Shown: positions 52,451 through 61,663 of the stretch, one piece after another
Position numbering within the stretch: position 1 is the stretch's first letter
How the letters are laid out: the number at the start of each line of letters is the position of its first letter
Source: Candidatus Omnitrophota bacterium
GTDB lineage: Bacteria; Hinthialibacterota; Hinthialibacteria; Hinthialibacterales; Hinthialibacteraceae
Length of the DNA: 64,000 bases
Reading direction: 5' to 3'
Assembly: GCA_013177805.1 (NCBI GenBank)
Contig: JABLXU010000005.1
Coordinates: 1-64,000, forward strand
Position numbers and translations under genes: made by a program
The notes under the pieces: model-generated
What the model was told of the DNA's origin: nothing
Databases searched by the model: none
The model's input: the letters and a program-made list of their open reading frames with translations, nothing else

Positions 52451-53198
52451 GAGCCTCAATATCCGCCCTTTGCTCCAGGGGCCAGGGATGAAAAGGGACT
52501 AAAATCCGAATGGAAGCGCTTTCCTCCGGCTGGAGTTCCCGGACCAGGCGGGTATGGCCGAAGAGCGAATCGGGAGTGAGATCACGGTACGGAAGTTCGG
52601 CTTGCCGAACCTGGGAAAACCGGTCCCATCCCGGACTGTGATCCACGCGGTACACGATCTGCCGTCCCCGGATGAACATCGCATCCAGAAAATACCATGT
52701 GGCCGCCGGATGCCAAACCGGCGTGGAAGAAAGAATCGCGCCGGAAGCGGGAGGCTTGCTTGAAAGCAACACCCCTTGAAATCCGGAAGGCGTAGGATCC
52801 CCAGGCGTGGTTTTCCAGGATACCCACAGATACGACTTAACTTTACCGGAGGTAAGATTGACCGCGGTGACCTCGATCACTCCGGCCTTGGCAACGGGGT
52901 TGGATACTTCTTCCACTTGATAAAAGCGGAACTCATACTCGCATCCCTTCTCCCGGGTGCTAGAGGTGATCACCCCCTCGGCGGCCGCCCGCCACGCGGG
53001 AAGGGTCAATGGCATCGGGGGATTGCCGATCCGGATATGTATCTCGCCGTCCATGCTTCGCAGGGTGGCGTGGGGAGTCAAAAGCAAATCCCCGGTTTTT
53101 TCCGCTTCCCCAGCCTCCAGGAAGGATCCCAGGAACAGAAAACTCAACAACACGGCAATTGGAAAAATGATCTTCCCCGCTTGTGTCCAAGATTGCAT
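52431..53198 (-). CDS. putative secreted protein of unknown function
   Basis: The 255-residue product has a hydrophobic N-terminus (KIIFPIAVLLSFLFLGSFLEA). The rest is beta-rich with segments such as FYQVEEVSNPVAKAGVIEVT and RQIVYRVDHSPGWDRF. No family is recognised. The open frame runs further upstream to 53600, through the rplI terminator and into rplI itself, so the start at 53198 is used; its ribosome binding site is weak. It converges with the GT2 gene. Confidence 0.6.
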   Translation of the reverse strand: MQSWTQAGKIIFPIAVLLSFLFLGSFLEAGEAEKTGDLLLTPHATLRSMDGEIHIRIGNPPMPLTLPAWRAAAEGVITSSTREKGCEYEFRFYQVEEVSNPVAKAGVIEVTAVNLTSGKVKSYLWVSWKTTPGDPTPSGFQGVLLSSKPPASGAILSSTPVWHPAATWYFLDAMFIRGRQIVYRVDHSPGWDRFSQVRQAELPYRDLTPDSLFGHTRLVRELQPEESASIRILVPFHPWPLEQRADIEALIHPGG

Positions 53199-53212
53199 CC
53201 TGCGGGAGTCAA

Positions 53213-53252
53213 TAAAAAACCCTGGAACCTCCCGCCAGGGAGTTTCCAGGGT
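53213..53252 (-). terminator. rho-independent terminator of rplI
   Basis: On the minus strand ACCCTGGAAACTCCC, loop TGGC, GGGAGGTTCCAGGGT form a near-perfect 15-bp stem followed by TTTTTATTG. It sits 100 bp after the rplI stop. Confidence 0.85.
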
Positions 53253-53352
53253 CCCATTTGGTTCGAAATCCACCGGGGGTATGGGGATTGTCTCCATGCC
53301 CATAGAGGGAACCGCCCGGCACGCTTGCCGATTGGCGGCCGGTATCCCGGAT

Positions 53353-53820
53353 TTAATTTTCTTCTTTGACCACCCACACTTTGAGATGGGCGGAAATGTC
53401 ACCGGAAAGCCGGACGGTGACAGTGTAAACACCCAACGCGCGGATGGGATCCTCCAGAATGATTTTCCGGCGGTCCACATCGAATCCTTTCTGGGCCAAG
53501 GCTTCGGCGATATCCCGGGAAGTAACGCTTCCAAACACCCGGTCTTCCTCTCCCACCTTGACCGGGATATTGACAGAAATCGAGGACAACCGGTTGGCAA
53601 GATCTTGTTCGGATTTGATCCGGCGTTTGTGCAGGTCTTGCACCTGGCGTTGCCGGTGAGCGATCTGAGCGGCGCTGGCGCTGGCCGCCGGATAAGCCAA
53701 GTTTTTCGGAATCAAATAATTCCGGGCGAAACCGCCTTTAACCGTGACCACCTGTCCTTCCTGGCCCAGGTTGGGAATGGTTTCAGCTAAAATGACCTGC
53801 ATCGTGCTCATGATCGCCAA
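53353..53820 (-). CDS. rplI: 50S ribosomal protein L9
   Basis: The large-subunit protein has the N-terminal QVILAETIPNLGQEGQVVTV and GGFARNYLIPKNLAYPA, the long connecting helix and the C-terminal domain (FGSVTSRDIAEALAQKGFD). The TTG at 53820 has AAGGAG 5 bases upstream and gives 155 residues; the internal ATG at 53802 gives 149 residues with the canonical start MQVIL. Either could be the actual start. The usual rpsF-ssb-rpsR neighbours are missing, so it stands alone with its own terminator. Confidence 0.95.
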   Translation of the reverse strand: MAIMSTMQVILAETIPNLGQEGQVVTVKGGFARNYLIPKNLAYPAASASAAQIAHRQRQVQDLHKRRIKSEQDLANRLSSISVNIPVKVGEEDRVFGSVTSRDIAEALAQKGFDVDRRKIILEDPIRALGVYTVTVRLSGDISAHLKVWVVKEEN

Positions 53821-54084
53821 ATGCGCTCCTTTTCAGGGATTAGAACTGGAGACAGCCTCGAAATGGCCGGCTTCGCGCGCAAACAATATCCCACCCGGAT
53901 GCCATCGTCCTTTTCCGGGCTTGGGAGGGAGGATATCTGAATTTCCGTTTTTTTTCCAGCTCTTCAAAAGACACAAAAAACAATTATTTCTCAACGCTTG
54001 TTTCTGGCAAGGGGTATAACTCAAAGAGACAGAGGCTGAAGGTGATATCTTTTTACAAAATTTATAATAAAAAAATTTCCATTC

Positions 54085-55260
54085 TCAATTCACAGCCGCT
54101 CCCCGCAGTGCCTCGGCAACCCGTTGCGTGATTTCGCCCAGCCCTTCCACCACGATAAAGGGGAAATCGGCTTGTTTGAGGATTTCCCGGCCCTCCAAGG
54201 CGTTGGTGCCTTGCAGGCGGACCACCACGGGGACATTGACTTCCACCTGGCTCATGGCCTGGACGATCCCCCGGGCGACCCGGTCACAGCGGACAATGCC
54301 CCCAAAGATGTTGACCAGCACGGCCTTGACATTCTTGTCGGACATGAGAATGCGAAACGCGGCCGCGACCCGGTCCACGTTGGCGGCCCCGCCGACATCG
54401 AGGAAGTTGGCCGGCATGGAGCCGGAGAGTTTCACCAGGTCCATTGTAGCCATGGCCAATCCCGCACCGTTTACCATGCATCCGACTTCGCCGTCGAGTT
54501 TGATGTAATTGAGGTTGTGCATCCCGGCTTCGATTTCGAGCGGCCGCTCTTCGGACAAGTCGCGGAGTTCAAGGTACTCCTGCTGCCGGAAAAGGGCGTT
54601 ATCGTCGAATACGAACTTGGCATCGAGAGCGGCCACCCGTTCATCCCGGGTAATGACCAGTGGATTGATTTCGGCTAACGAGGCGTCACAGGTGGAAAAG
54701 GCATCGTACAAATTCAAGAATAAACGGGCGCAACGGACCGCCACCCGTCCCTGGAGACCCAGGCCATACGCGAGTTGGCGGGCTTGGAAGGGCTTCAGGT
54801 TGCCGGAGCAATCGACGAAAACCTTGAGGATTTTTTCGGGGAACCGGGCGGCCACCTCTTCGATTTCCATGCCCCCCTCAGCGGAGGCCATGACCACCGG
54901 GCGGGCGGCGGAACGGTCGATGGTGACGCCTACATACAACTCTTTTTCGATGGGAAGCCCTTCCTCAACGAGGAGTTTGAGTACCTCTTTCCCCTCGGGT
55001 CCAGTCTGGGGGGTGACCAACGTCATGCCCAGCATGGCGTTGGCGATTTCCCGCGCCTGCCGGGGGGTTTTGGCGATTTTGACTCCGCCTCCTTTGCCGC
55101 GGCCCCCGGCATGGATCTGGGCTTTGATGACCACTGTATCGGTCCCCAATTCCCGGGCGACCCACTCGGCTTCCTCGGCGGTGGAAGCGACCTGGCCCTG
55201 GGGCACCGGAACCTGAAATTGACGCAGGATTTCCTTGGCCTGGTATTCGTGTATTTTCAT
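54085..55260 (-). CDS. sucC: succinyl-CoA synthetase beta subunit
   Basis: The 391-residue subunit has an ATP-grasp domain: MKIHEYQAKEILRQFQVPVP, IHAGGRGKGGGVKI and NYIKLDGEVGCMVNGAGLAM. The CoA-ligase domain has VNIFGGIVRCDRVARGI. It forms ATP or GTP from succinyl-CoA in the TCA cycle together with SucD. sucD is not next to it, although sucCD is usually an operon; a short AT-rich gap follows. Whether sucD lies elsewhere cannot be seen here. Confidence 0.96.
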   Translation of the reverse strand: MKIHEYQAKEILRQFQVPVPQGQVASTAEEAEWVARELGTDTVVIKAQIHAGGRGKGGGVKIAKTPRQAREIANAMLGMTLVTPQTGPEGKEVLKLLVEEGLPIEKELYVGVTIDRSAARPVVMASAEGGMEIEEVAARFPEKILKVFVDCSGNLKPFQARQLAYGLGLQGRVAVRCARLFLNLYDAFSTCDASLAEINPLVITRDERVAALDAKFVFDDNALFRQQEYLELRDLSEERPLEIEAGMHNLNYIKLDGEVGCMVNGAGLAMATMDLVKLSGSMPANFLDVGGAANVDRVAAAFRILMSDKNVKAVLVNIFGGIVRCDRVARGIVQAMSQVEVNVPVVVRLQGTNALEGREILKQADFPFIVVEGLGEITQRVAEALRGAAVN

Positions 55261-55309
55261 CTATTCTCTCCCCCGGCCCGGTGGATTCCGGAACCATTGA
55301 ATGATGATT

Positions 55310-57973
55310 TCAAGATCCATTGTTTCCGTTCGTTTTTTCCTGAAGCTCAATCAGCCGTTTCAGGGTAGATTCCATTTCCTCCAGACGTTTTTCCAAATCC
55401 TTATTTTTCTTTTCCAATTCATCAATCCGGCCAGCGTTTTCCGCGCTCTGATGGCTATCCCGGCCTTTCCGGATTTCCGCGATGGCGTTCTTGGCGGCTT
55501 CGCGGAGGGTTTCATCCACATCATTTTGCACTGTCCGCTGGAGATGGGGAATGGCGTCCTCCATCCCGAGAGATTGCAAGCCTTCGACCGCGGCCCGGCG
55601 GAGATGAGCGGATTCGGATTGCAGAAGCGGAACCAGGTGGTCGAGCACTTCCTGCTCGTGTTGCTTTGTGTCCCCCGCCAGCCTCCCCAATCCCCGGAGC
55701 GCGGTGGTTTGCACGTCCCGGGGGTACGGGTCCTGGGAAAAGCGGACCAACGCGGGATAAATCCGGGATTCTTTCAACTCAACCAAGGCGTCCATCACCG
55801 CCGTGCGGATCGTGTTCTGATACGAATCCCGCTCGAGGCCCGGACTCAGGATTTCATAGGCGTTATCGCATTTCACACGGGCCATGGCCCGCGCCGCCGC
55901 GGCTATCACCCGAATGGAGCGGTCATTTTGGAAACGATCCTTCAGAACGGAAAAAACCTTTTCATTCTTATAATAATTCCCCAAAGCCGATACCGCCGTT
56001 TCGCGCAACTTGGGCTCGGAATCATGACTGAATTCCATCAACAAATCCACGATAGGATCTCCCGGAAAGGCCGCCAGCGACTCTACGCAGGTGGTGCGCA
56101 ACCGGAGAAACAATTCGTTCCGGACCGCTTCGGCCAGCGCTTCGATGACCTGATCGGATGGATGGTCTTTCAACGCCCGGGCGGCACGGATTTTGACAAT
56201 GACCGTGGTACCGTTTTTAAGCTCTCGTAACAACATATCCACCGGTTTCTCGTGTTCCAACTCCATCAACACATTCAGGGAGGGATCGACGCATACGCTA
56301 CGGGGCGGCGCAGGGCAATCGATAAAAGCGGTTTCCTCTTTCTTGGTGATTTCAATGGTTTCCCGGATGGTTCGCTCCTCCGTTTGGATTTCTATATCGA
56401 GCGGGAAGGCGAACGCCGGTTCTCCCTCCTTCACCTCCTGGGTTTGGTTGAAGATTAATTTGACTTGCCGGCGCCCGGGAATCCACTGGTGTTCTACTTT
56501 CAGCTTGGGATGGCCAGGGCGGTAGATCCATTGTTCGAAGAAGCGGTCCATGGGCCGGCCGGTGACTTCCTCGACCACTTTGGTGAAATCCGGCGTGCTC
56601 ACCAATCCAGGCGCGTGTTTGACGAGGAAACGGTTCAAGATTTTGCGGAATAAATCCTCCCCCACTTGATGCCGCAGCATGTGCAACACGCTGCCCCCCT
56701 TGGGATATGAATGCGAATCAAACATTTCCGCGTATTTCTCGTATTCGTTGGTTACAATGGGACGGATGTAACCCCGGCTGGCCCCGATATACCCTTCCAT
56801 CATGTCCAGCACTGATTCCCAAAACGCGTCCTGGCCTTTTTCGTGCCGGGTCCAGAGCGGCTCGCTGTAGGTGGCGAAACTTTCGTTCAGCCACAGGTCA
56901 TTCCAGGATTGGCAAGTCACCAGATCGCCGTACCATTGATGGAACAATTCATGCGCCACAAGGCCGTCCACATCATGATCGAGCCGCCCCTGCTCGTCGA
57001 TGACCGCTCCCTCGAAGAGTGTGGTGGCAGTGGTGTGTTCCATGCCTCCCGCGGGGAAATAGCGGACCGCGACTTGAGCATACTTTTCGTAGGGATAAGG
57101 ATAATCCAAATAGTTGCTGAAGAACTCGATCATGGCCGGGGTCTTGCCGAGGCTGGGGCGGGCGTCGGCCTCCCGGCCCGCCTCCACGTAATACTCCACG
57201 GGAATGCCGCGCCAATCATCCCGCACGACCGCAAAGCGGCCCACCGCCAAACTGACCAAATAGACCACGTGGGGGATCTTCTGTTTCCAGTGATCCGTAA
57301 GCCACTCGCCGTCCTCCCGTGAATCCACAAGCCGGCCGTTGGAGAGCGTGACAAATTCCTTGGGTACGGTCACTACCATTTCGGTAACCATGCGGTCGTT
57401 GGGGTAATCCACGCAAGGAAACCAGAATGCCCCGCCGAACGGTTCGTTAAGTGTAAACATCTGATCCGCGTTTTGAGCCACCACATGCCGGGAATCGGTG
57501 AAGAACATGCTGGTGTCCCACCAAACGGGATTGGATTGAGGTGGCTTCGCGGAGTAGGTAATGGCGATGGAAGCTGTGGCGTCCATGGGCAATGGCGCGG
57601 GGAAATCCACGTGGAGCGCGTCTTCGGAATACGTCCACTTTAACGAGGGCTGGAAAGTCGAGGAAACGGAGACAATATCCATCCGCATGGCATCGAAACG
57701 GATGGATTTCACCTGGCCATGGATGGGCCGGAACTCGTAATGGGCCACGCCTTCCAACCGCTGTTCGTTCATGAAGATTTTCAGTTCCAGGCGCAGATGT
57801 TCGAAATCCACCGTGCGGTCTGGCCGGTAGTGGCGGGGGTAAACGCCGTCTTTCAACTGCGGGGGAAACTGGAACAAGCCGTCTATCGAATCCAGTGAAA
57901 AAACCGGAAACGAACCGAGCCACAGCATCCAAACGGCTGTCATCACGATTTGCCGATAGTACAGTTGAAACAT
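55310..57973 (-). CDS. M1-family aminopeptidase with HEAT repeats and coiled coil
   Basis: The 887-residue protein has a signal peptide (MFQLYYRQIVMTAVWML) and an M1 N-terminal beta domain. The peptide N-terminus anchor is GGMEHTTATTLFEGAV (GxMEN-like) and the zinc site is His341, His345 and Glu364 (VAHELFHQWYGDL and WLNESFATYSE). Tyr in the catalytic region and the thermolysin-like domain are complete. Residues about 600-830 are HEAT-like repeats (FSHDSEPKLRETAVSALGNY), and a final coiled coil ends in QEKTNGNNGS. Zn aminopeptidase outside the cytoplasm or on the surface, with scaffold-like C-terminus, is inferred. GGGAGG lies 7 bases before the ATG. Confidence 0.93.
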   Translation of the reverse strand: MFQLYYRQIVMTAVWMLWLGSFPVFSLDSIDGLFQFPPQLKDGVYPRHYRPDRTVDFEHLRLELKIFMNEQRLEGVAHYEFRPIHGQVKSIRFDAMRMDIVSVSSTFQPSLKWTYSEDALHVDFPAPLPMDATASIAITYSAKPPQSNPVWWDTSMFFTDSRHVVAQNADQMFTLNEPFGGAFWFPCVDYPNDRMVTEMVVTVPKEFVTLSNGRLVDSREDGEWLTDHWKQKIPHVVYLVSLAVGRFAVVRDDWRGIPVEYYVEAGREADARPSLGKTPAMIEFFSNYLDYPYPYEKYAQVAVRYFPAGGMEHTTATTLFEGAVIDEQGRLDHDVDGLVAHELFHQWYGDLVTCQSWNDLWLNESFATYSEPLWTRHEKGQDAFWESVLDMMEGYIGASRGYIRPIVTNEYEKYAEMFDSHSYPKGGSVLHMLRHQVGEDLFRKILNRFLVKHAPGLVSTPDFTKVVEEVTGRPMDRFFEQWIYRPGHPKLKVEHQWIPGRRQVKLIFNQTQEVKEGEPAFAFPLDIEIQTEERTIRETIEITKKEETAFIDCPAPPRSVCVDPSLNVLMELEHEKPVDMLLRELKNGTTVIVKIRAARALKDHPSDQVIEALAEAVRNELFLRLRTTCVESLAAFPGDPIVDLLMEFSHDSEPKLRETAVSALGNYYKNEKVFSVLKDRFQNDRSIRVIAAAARAMARVKCDNAYEILSPGLERDSYQNTIRTAVMDALVELKESRIYPALVRFSQDPYPRDVQTTALRGLGRLAGDTKQHEQEVLDHLVPLLQSESAHLRRAAVEGLQSLGMEDAIPHLQRTVQNDVDETLREAAKNAIAEIRKGRDSHQSAENAGRIDELEKKNKDLEKRLEEMESTLKRLIELQEKTNGNNGS

Positions 57974-58130
57974 GAGAGGACCTCCCACCAACAAGTTGCG
58001 TACGATTATAAACAGCGAACACACGCGGGCTAGGCCATGAAAATCCCCTTCGGCTTCATCGGTTTCCCTTTATTCTTTCGTCCAGGATTGGCGATAATTA
58101 CGGAAACTCGAAAGCAAGGAGCGGACAATC

Positions 58131-59201
58131 ATGCCGAACTTGTTCGGACAAAACTTCACACGCGCCCAGCTGGAACGCTACACAGGGGCCGCCTGGCAAG
58201 TGGGGGGTGTGCGGCATTTGCGGTTCGTGGAGGGGCCGGAGGACGGGACGGAGGTGGTGCAGTTCGACACGGGCACAGGCTTGACGTTCAACGTGCTGCC
58301 CAGCCGCGGCCTGGATATCGCGTCGGCCAAGTTCCGCGGCGCGTCGCTCTCCTATGACAGCCCGGCGGGCGAAGCGCACCCGGCGCATTTCGAACCGGAA
58401 GGCCTGGGCTGGCTCAAGACGTTTTTCTGCGGACTGCTCACCACCTGCGGCATGACCTGGGCGGGCGCGCCCTGCGAGGACGAGGGTCAGGCATTGGGAC
58501 TGCATGGGCGCTATTCGCATCTTGCGGCGCGTTATTTGAAAACCGGCGACGAGTGGGTGGGCAACAACCGGAGGTTATGGGTCTCGGGCGAAATCCGGGA
58601 AGGCTATCTTTTTGGTCCCAACGTGGTGATGCGCCGCACGTTATCCACCGAGGTCGGTTCGAACACCATCCAGATCGAAGACGTAGTAAAAAACGAGGGC
58701 TTCACCAAATCACCCCTAATGCTGATTTACCACATCAACATCGGCTTCCCCGTGTTGTCCGAAACCACCGAATTCGTGGCCAATTCCAAAGTCCGGCCCC
58801 GCGATGAAGAAGCGGCCAAAGGCGTGAACGAATACACCCGCTTTGACAAGCCCATCGTGGGTTTCAAGGAGCAGGTTTTTTATCACGACATCCGGCCGGA
58901 CCGCCGGGGAATCTGCCACGCGGCACTGCTGAATCCCGCGTTCAACAACGACCAGGGGCTGGGAATTCTGGTTTCGTACCGCAAGAAGGAACTGCCCTTC
59001 TTCGGCCAGTGGAAATTGACCAGCGCGGGAGCATACGTCTGCGGATTGGAACCGGCCAACTGTTCCGTGGAAGGGCGCGCTAAAAACCGCCAGGCGGGGA
59101 CGCTCGTGTTTCTGAAGCCGGGTGAGGAGCAGGCCATCCGCATCGACATTACTGTCTTGCCTAACAACGAGGCGATCCATCGGGCAAGGATGAACCTGTG
59201 A
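58131..59201 (+). CDS. DUF4432/aldose-1-epimerase-like protein
   Basis: The 356-residue protein has the galactose mutarotase-like beta-supersandwich of DUF4432. Signs are TGTGLTFNVLPSRGLDIASA near residue 47, CGLLTTCGMTWAGAPCEDEG near 100, LGLHGRYSHLAARYL and a C-terminal GLEPANCSVEGRAKNRQAGT. Members bind or epimerise sugars; the reaction is not established for most of the family. No sugar operon is adjacent, although a dehydratase-type gene lies 4 kb downstream. The start ATG at 58131 follows GGAGCGG. Confidence 0.85.
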   Translation: MPNLFGQNFTRAQLERYTGAAWQVGGVRHLRFVEGPEDGTEVVQFDTGTGLTFNVLPSRGLDIASAKFRGASLSYDSPAGEAHPAHFEPEGLGWLKTFFCGLLTTCGMTWAGAPCEDEGQALGLHGRYSHLAARYLKTGDEWVGNNRRLWVSGEIREGYLFGPNVVMRRTLSTEVGSNTIQIEDVVKNEGFTKSPLMLIYHINIGFPVLSETTEFVANSKVRPRDEEAAKGVNEYTRFDKPIVGFKEQVFYHDIRPDRRGICHAALLNPAFNNDQGLGILVSYRKKELPFFGQWKLTSAGAYVCGLEPANCSVEGRAKNRQAGTLVFLKPGEEQAIRIDITVLPNNEAIHRARMNL

Positions 59202-59235
59202 TCTTGTGAATTCTCCGATCCCTACGAAAATCGAA

Positions 59236-59847
59236 TTAATCCGGATTTTCGGGATGGACTTTCCACCACGTGTCGCAACCGTTCAGAAGCAAGAGCGCGT
59301 TATGTGGGATTCCGCAGCAGATAACCGGTATTTGCAACAAATCCGCACCGCAGGTCAACGCGTTGCCCAGGGTCAGATAAAAAACCAGGGGGGAGAACAC
59401 TCGCGAAATTCCCCCTACTGTCAAGGGGAAAGCGGTCAACAGGATAAAGGGAGCGGCCAAAATCACCAGGAAACGGATTTTAGAGAGTGGCTCGGTGTAA
59501 TAAACATAAAAAGCCGCCTTGGGCAGCCACAAACCCAAAATGGTGTGGGAATATAATCCCCATATCGGAGTCAAAACCGCGTGCGCTAATTCGTGAAATG
59601 GCGCAACGAAAAATATCGCTCCGATGATGATAATCCAGTTGAGATCCAGAATTTCCCAGTTGAGATCCAGAATTTCTCCGGTAAACAAAAGCCGCCAGCC
59701 GAGATAGGTGAGTAAAAATACAACCAGGGTTATCGGCAAAGACCATAGAAACAAGCGCCGCACCGGCGGGGTCGCGATTTTCTTCCAGCCTGCGTTCTCG
59801 AAATCGCGGTCTGGAGCCTCGGGGGGTGGCCCATAACGGAATCTCAT
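59236..59847 (-). CDS. small membrane metalloprotease-like protein (M50/DUF3267 type)
   Basis: The 203-residue protein has about four membrane helices and the motif HELAHAVLTPIWGL within FFVAPFHELAHAV, like the zinc site of site-2/DUF3267 proteases. C-terminal GNALTCGADLLQIPVICCGIP has Asn and Asp in the position of the third ligand motif (NxxPxxPxDG in S2P, here diverged). A tandem duplication repeats LDLNWEI. AAGGAG lies 8 bases before ATG 59847; the frame upstream to 60087 is rejected. It may cut membrane-bound regulators; target is unknown. Confidence 0.78.
   Translation of the reverse strand: MRFRYGPPPEAPDRDFENAGWKKIATPPVRRLFLWSLPITLVVFLLTYLGWRLLFTGEILDLNWEILDLNWIIIIGAIFFVAPFHELAHAVLTPIWGLYSHTILGLWLPKAAFYVYYTEPLSKIRFLVILAAPFILLTAFPLTVGGISRVFSPLVFYLTLGNALTCGADLLQIPVICCGIPHNALLLLNGCDTWWKVHPENPD
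59635..59676 (-). repeat. 21-bp tandem duplication inside the M50-like gene
   Basis: CCAGTTGAGATCCAGAATTT occurs twice (59635 and 59656; period 21 bp). It keeps the frame and doubles the peptide LDLNWEI in a loop between helices. Confidence 0.85.
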
Positions 59848-59973
59848 GCGGCTGTCTCCTTGGGAAGTCTCTCCCGGGGACGCGGGCGGTTGTAAAAACA
59901 ACCCATTGATATCCCCCCGAGATTTTATACTCATGGAATCCATCGGGATAGAATTCAGCTCGCTCAAATGAAC

Positions 59974-60002
59974 CCCCCCGTCCAGCGGGGCCGGACGGGG
60001 GG
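59974..60002 (-). terminator. GC-rich hairpin after the paralogue at 60032
   Basis: CCCCCCGTCC, 9-base loop, GGACGGGGGG is a 10-bp stem about 30 bp past the stop of the minus-strand gene. A near copy lies at 61602-61630 beyond the second paralogue. No T run follows, so it may be a terminator or mRNA-stabilising stem. Confidence 0.6.
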
Positions 60003-60031
60003 CGGATTTGCCGAAGGAGGATGGCCGCGGA

Positions 60032-61351
60032 TTAGTGCAGCATGTAATCCTCGACCCGGGTGGCGTCATTCCCCAGGGTGATCGCAAAGATACTGAGGAA
60101 CGGATCGCTCCGGGGGATATTGTTCGGCATAACCAGCGCTGTCAGCGTCTTGGTCTCATCCAGCAGGTATTTTTTCTTGATCAGAATCAACCCGCCCTGA
60201 GGCGCGTTGCCGTCGGTGCGGACCAGACCCGGCCACAGGCGTGCTCCCAGGCTGCTGCGGACCACATCGCCCTTGAAGATACCCAGCGAGCGGCACCGGG
60301 CACCCCAGGGATTATTCGTCTGTCCGGCGGCGTTGTCAGGAGCGGCATCTTCGAACTTCAGGAAGAGGCTCGTGACATTGCCGGCGGCCAGAATGGGGGC
60401 CAAGTCAAAGCTGCGGAGCTCGCGGTTGGGGAAAAATCCGTCCAATCCGGTTTCTGGAGCCGTGTACACCTGGTCCATGGTGGCCGAATTGTACAGTTCG
60501 GTGTACGTCACATCATCGGTGGAATACGACAACTTGACGTTGCCCCACATCTCGGTCCACAGGGTACCCTCGGTCATGCCGGCGGGAATGGGCAGATTAT
60601 AGATAAAATAATTATCCGCCCCGTTGACATAGTGGTATTGGCCGTAATCGTGGTTGCTCATGCCGACATAGTCCCACAGGTACAAGACATCATCCACGTC
60701 CCCATCGTAGGTGAGAAAATCCACCACGATTTCGCTGGGATCCCCGCTGGCAGGCGCCACCCATTCCGGCACTTTCCAGAACCAATCGTTGACGATGCCG
60801 ATGGGAATCCAGGAACCTTCCCCTTCTTGGTAAACCGGTTTAAAACTGTTCACCTCATAACGGGGATCGATGACTTCCTTGGTATTGATATCGACGATTG
60901 CGGCCCAGTCGGAATCACTGCCGGGCCAGTTGCCGTTTCCGGACATGCAGGCGATATAGACATACTTGTATTTCCCCTCCGGAACCGGAATGGTATCGCC
61001 CGTGGGATAGTAAATGTCCAGGCTGCCGATTTCCATCGAGGGCAGCAAGAATGCCACTTCGCCGTCCTCTGTCACGTTCACCTGGCCCGGGATCACATTG
61101 GCGGGTAGTGTGTTGATCCGCACACGCTGGCCTCCATCATCCAGTCCCCACGCCGCGCCGGCTGCTTCCGGATGGTTGGAGGGGACGATTGGATCAATGT
61201 CCGCGCCGGCGTCATAGTGATACCACCCGTCCGCGTTCCAGAAAGCGGACAAATCCACTGGCGTGCTGACTACGGTTTGCGCGGGGACCGGCGAAATCGT
61301 GATCCCCACGCAAAGGGCAAAAATCACGGTTACATAAAAGAAACGTATCAT
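60032..61351 (-). CDS. secreted protein of unknown function, tandem paralogue 1
   Basis: The 439-residue product has a signal peptide (MIRFFYVTVIFALCVGIT, cleavage near PAQ). The mature protein starts VVSTPVDLSAFWNADGWYHY and is beta-rich. Features include GEVAFLLPSMEIGSLDIYYP, SGNGNWPG, WKVPEWVAPASGDP, a KYKYVYIACMSGNG segment and the C-terminal ALVMPNNIPRSDPFLSIFAI. It is about 80% identical by eye to the next gene at 61664. I do not recognise the family; a carbohydrate-binding or surface-layer role is a guess. AAAGGAGG lies 9 bases before the ATG, and an inverted repeat 57 bp upstream is shared with its paralogue. Confidence 0.78.
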   Translation of the reverse strand: MIRFFYVTVIFALCVGITISPVPAQTVVSTPVDLSAFWNADGWYHYDAGADIDPIVPSNHPEAAGAAWGLDDGGQRVRINTLPANVIPGQVNVTEDGEVAFLLPSMEIGSLDIYYPTGDTIPVPEGKYKYVYIACMSGNGNWPGSDSDWAAIVDINTKEVIDPRYEVNSFKPVYQEGEGSWIPIGIVNDWFWKVPEWVAPASGDPSEIVVDFLTYDGDVDDVLYLWDYVGMSNHDYGQYHYVNGADNYFIYNLPIPAGMTEGTLWTEMWGNVKLSYSTDDVTYTELYNSATMDQVYTAPETGLDGFFPNRELRSFDLAPILAAGNVTSLFLKFEDAAPDNAAGQTNNPWGARCRSLGIFKGDVVRSSLGARLWPGLVRTDGNAPQGGLILIKKKYLLDETKTLTALVMPNNIPRSDPFLSIFAITLGNDATRVEDYMLH

Positions 61352-61407
61352 GCTTTTTAGCCTCCTTTTGGTCCGGATCTGTTTTGATCCGGCCTATCCT
61401 AGTGCCT

Positions 61408-61428
61408 TTCATGGATGCCATCCATGAA
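61408..61428. promoter_or_regulatory. inverted repeat upstream of paralogue 1
   Basis: TTCATGGA-TGCCA-TCCATGAA, 57 bp upstream of the start at 61351. The half-sites match those of the repeat at 63048-63070 upstream of paralogue 2 and sit at the same distance, so this is a candidate operator or an RNA hairpin in the leader. Confidence 0.65.
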
Positions 61429-61601
61429 TCCTTCGGTGACCTCCTTCGGTGATTGCCCAATCATCTTATCAAACATCCATTGATAAATAAAGTGAATTTA
61501 AAAAATTTCTAAAACTAAAATTAAATCGCACAACTGATTAATCGCATGTAACTGCCTCTTGTGGACCTTATGGGGGTGGAATCAGGGGATTGATATGAAA
61601 T

Positions 61602-61630
61602 CCCCCCGTCCAGCGGGGCCGTACGGGGGG
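61602..61630 (-). terminator. GC-rich hairpin after paralogue 2
   Basis: CCCCCCGTCC, loop, GTACGGGGGG follows the stop at 61664 by about 33 bp, with one mismatch in the stem. It matches the hairpin at 59974-60002 nearly base for base. Confidence 0.6.
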
Positions 61631-61663
61631 ATTGAAGGATAACCGAAGGAGGATGGCCGTGGT

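Noticed and set aside
53199-53600. Upstream extension of the secreted protein gene at 52431
   Set aside because: The extension runs through the rplI terminator hairpin and into rplI in another frame, so the shorter start is used.
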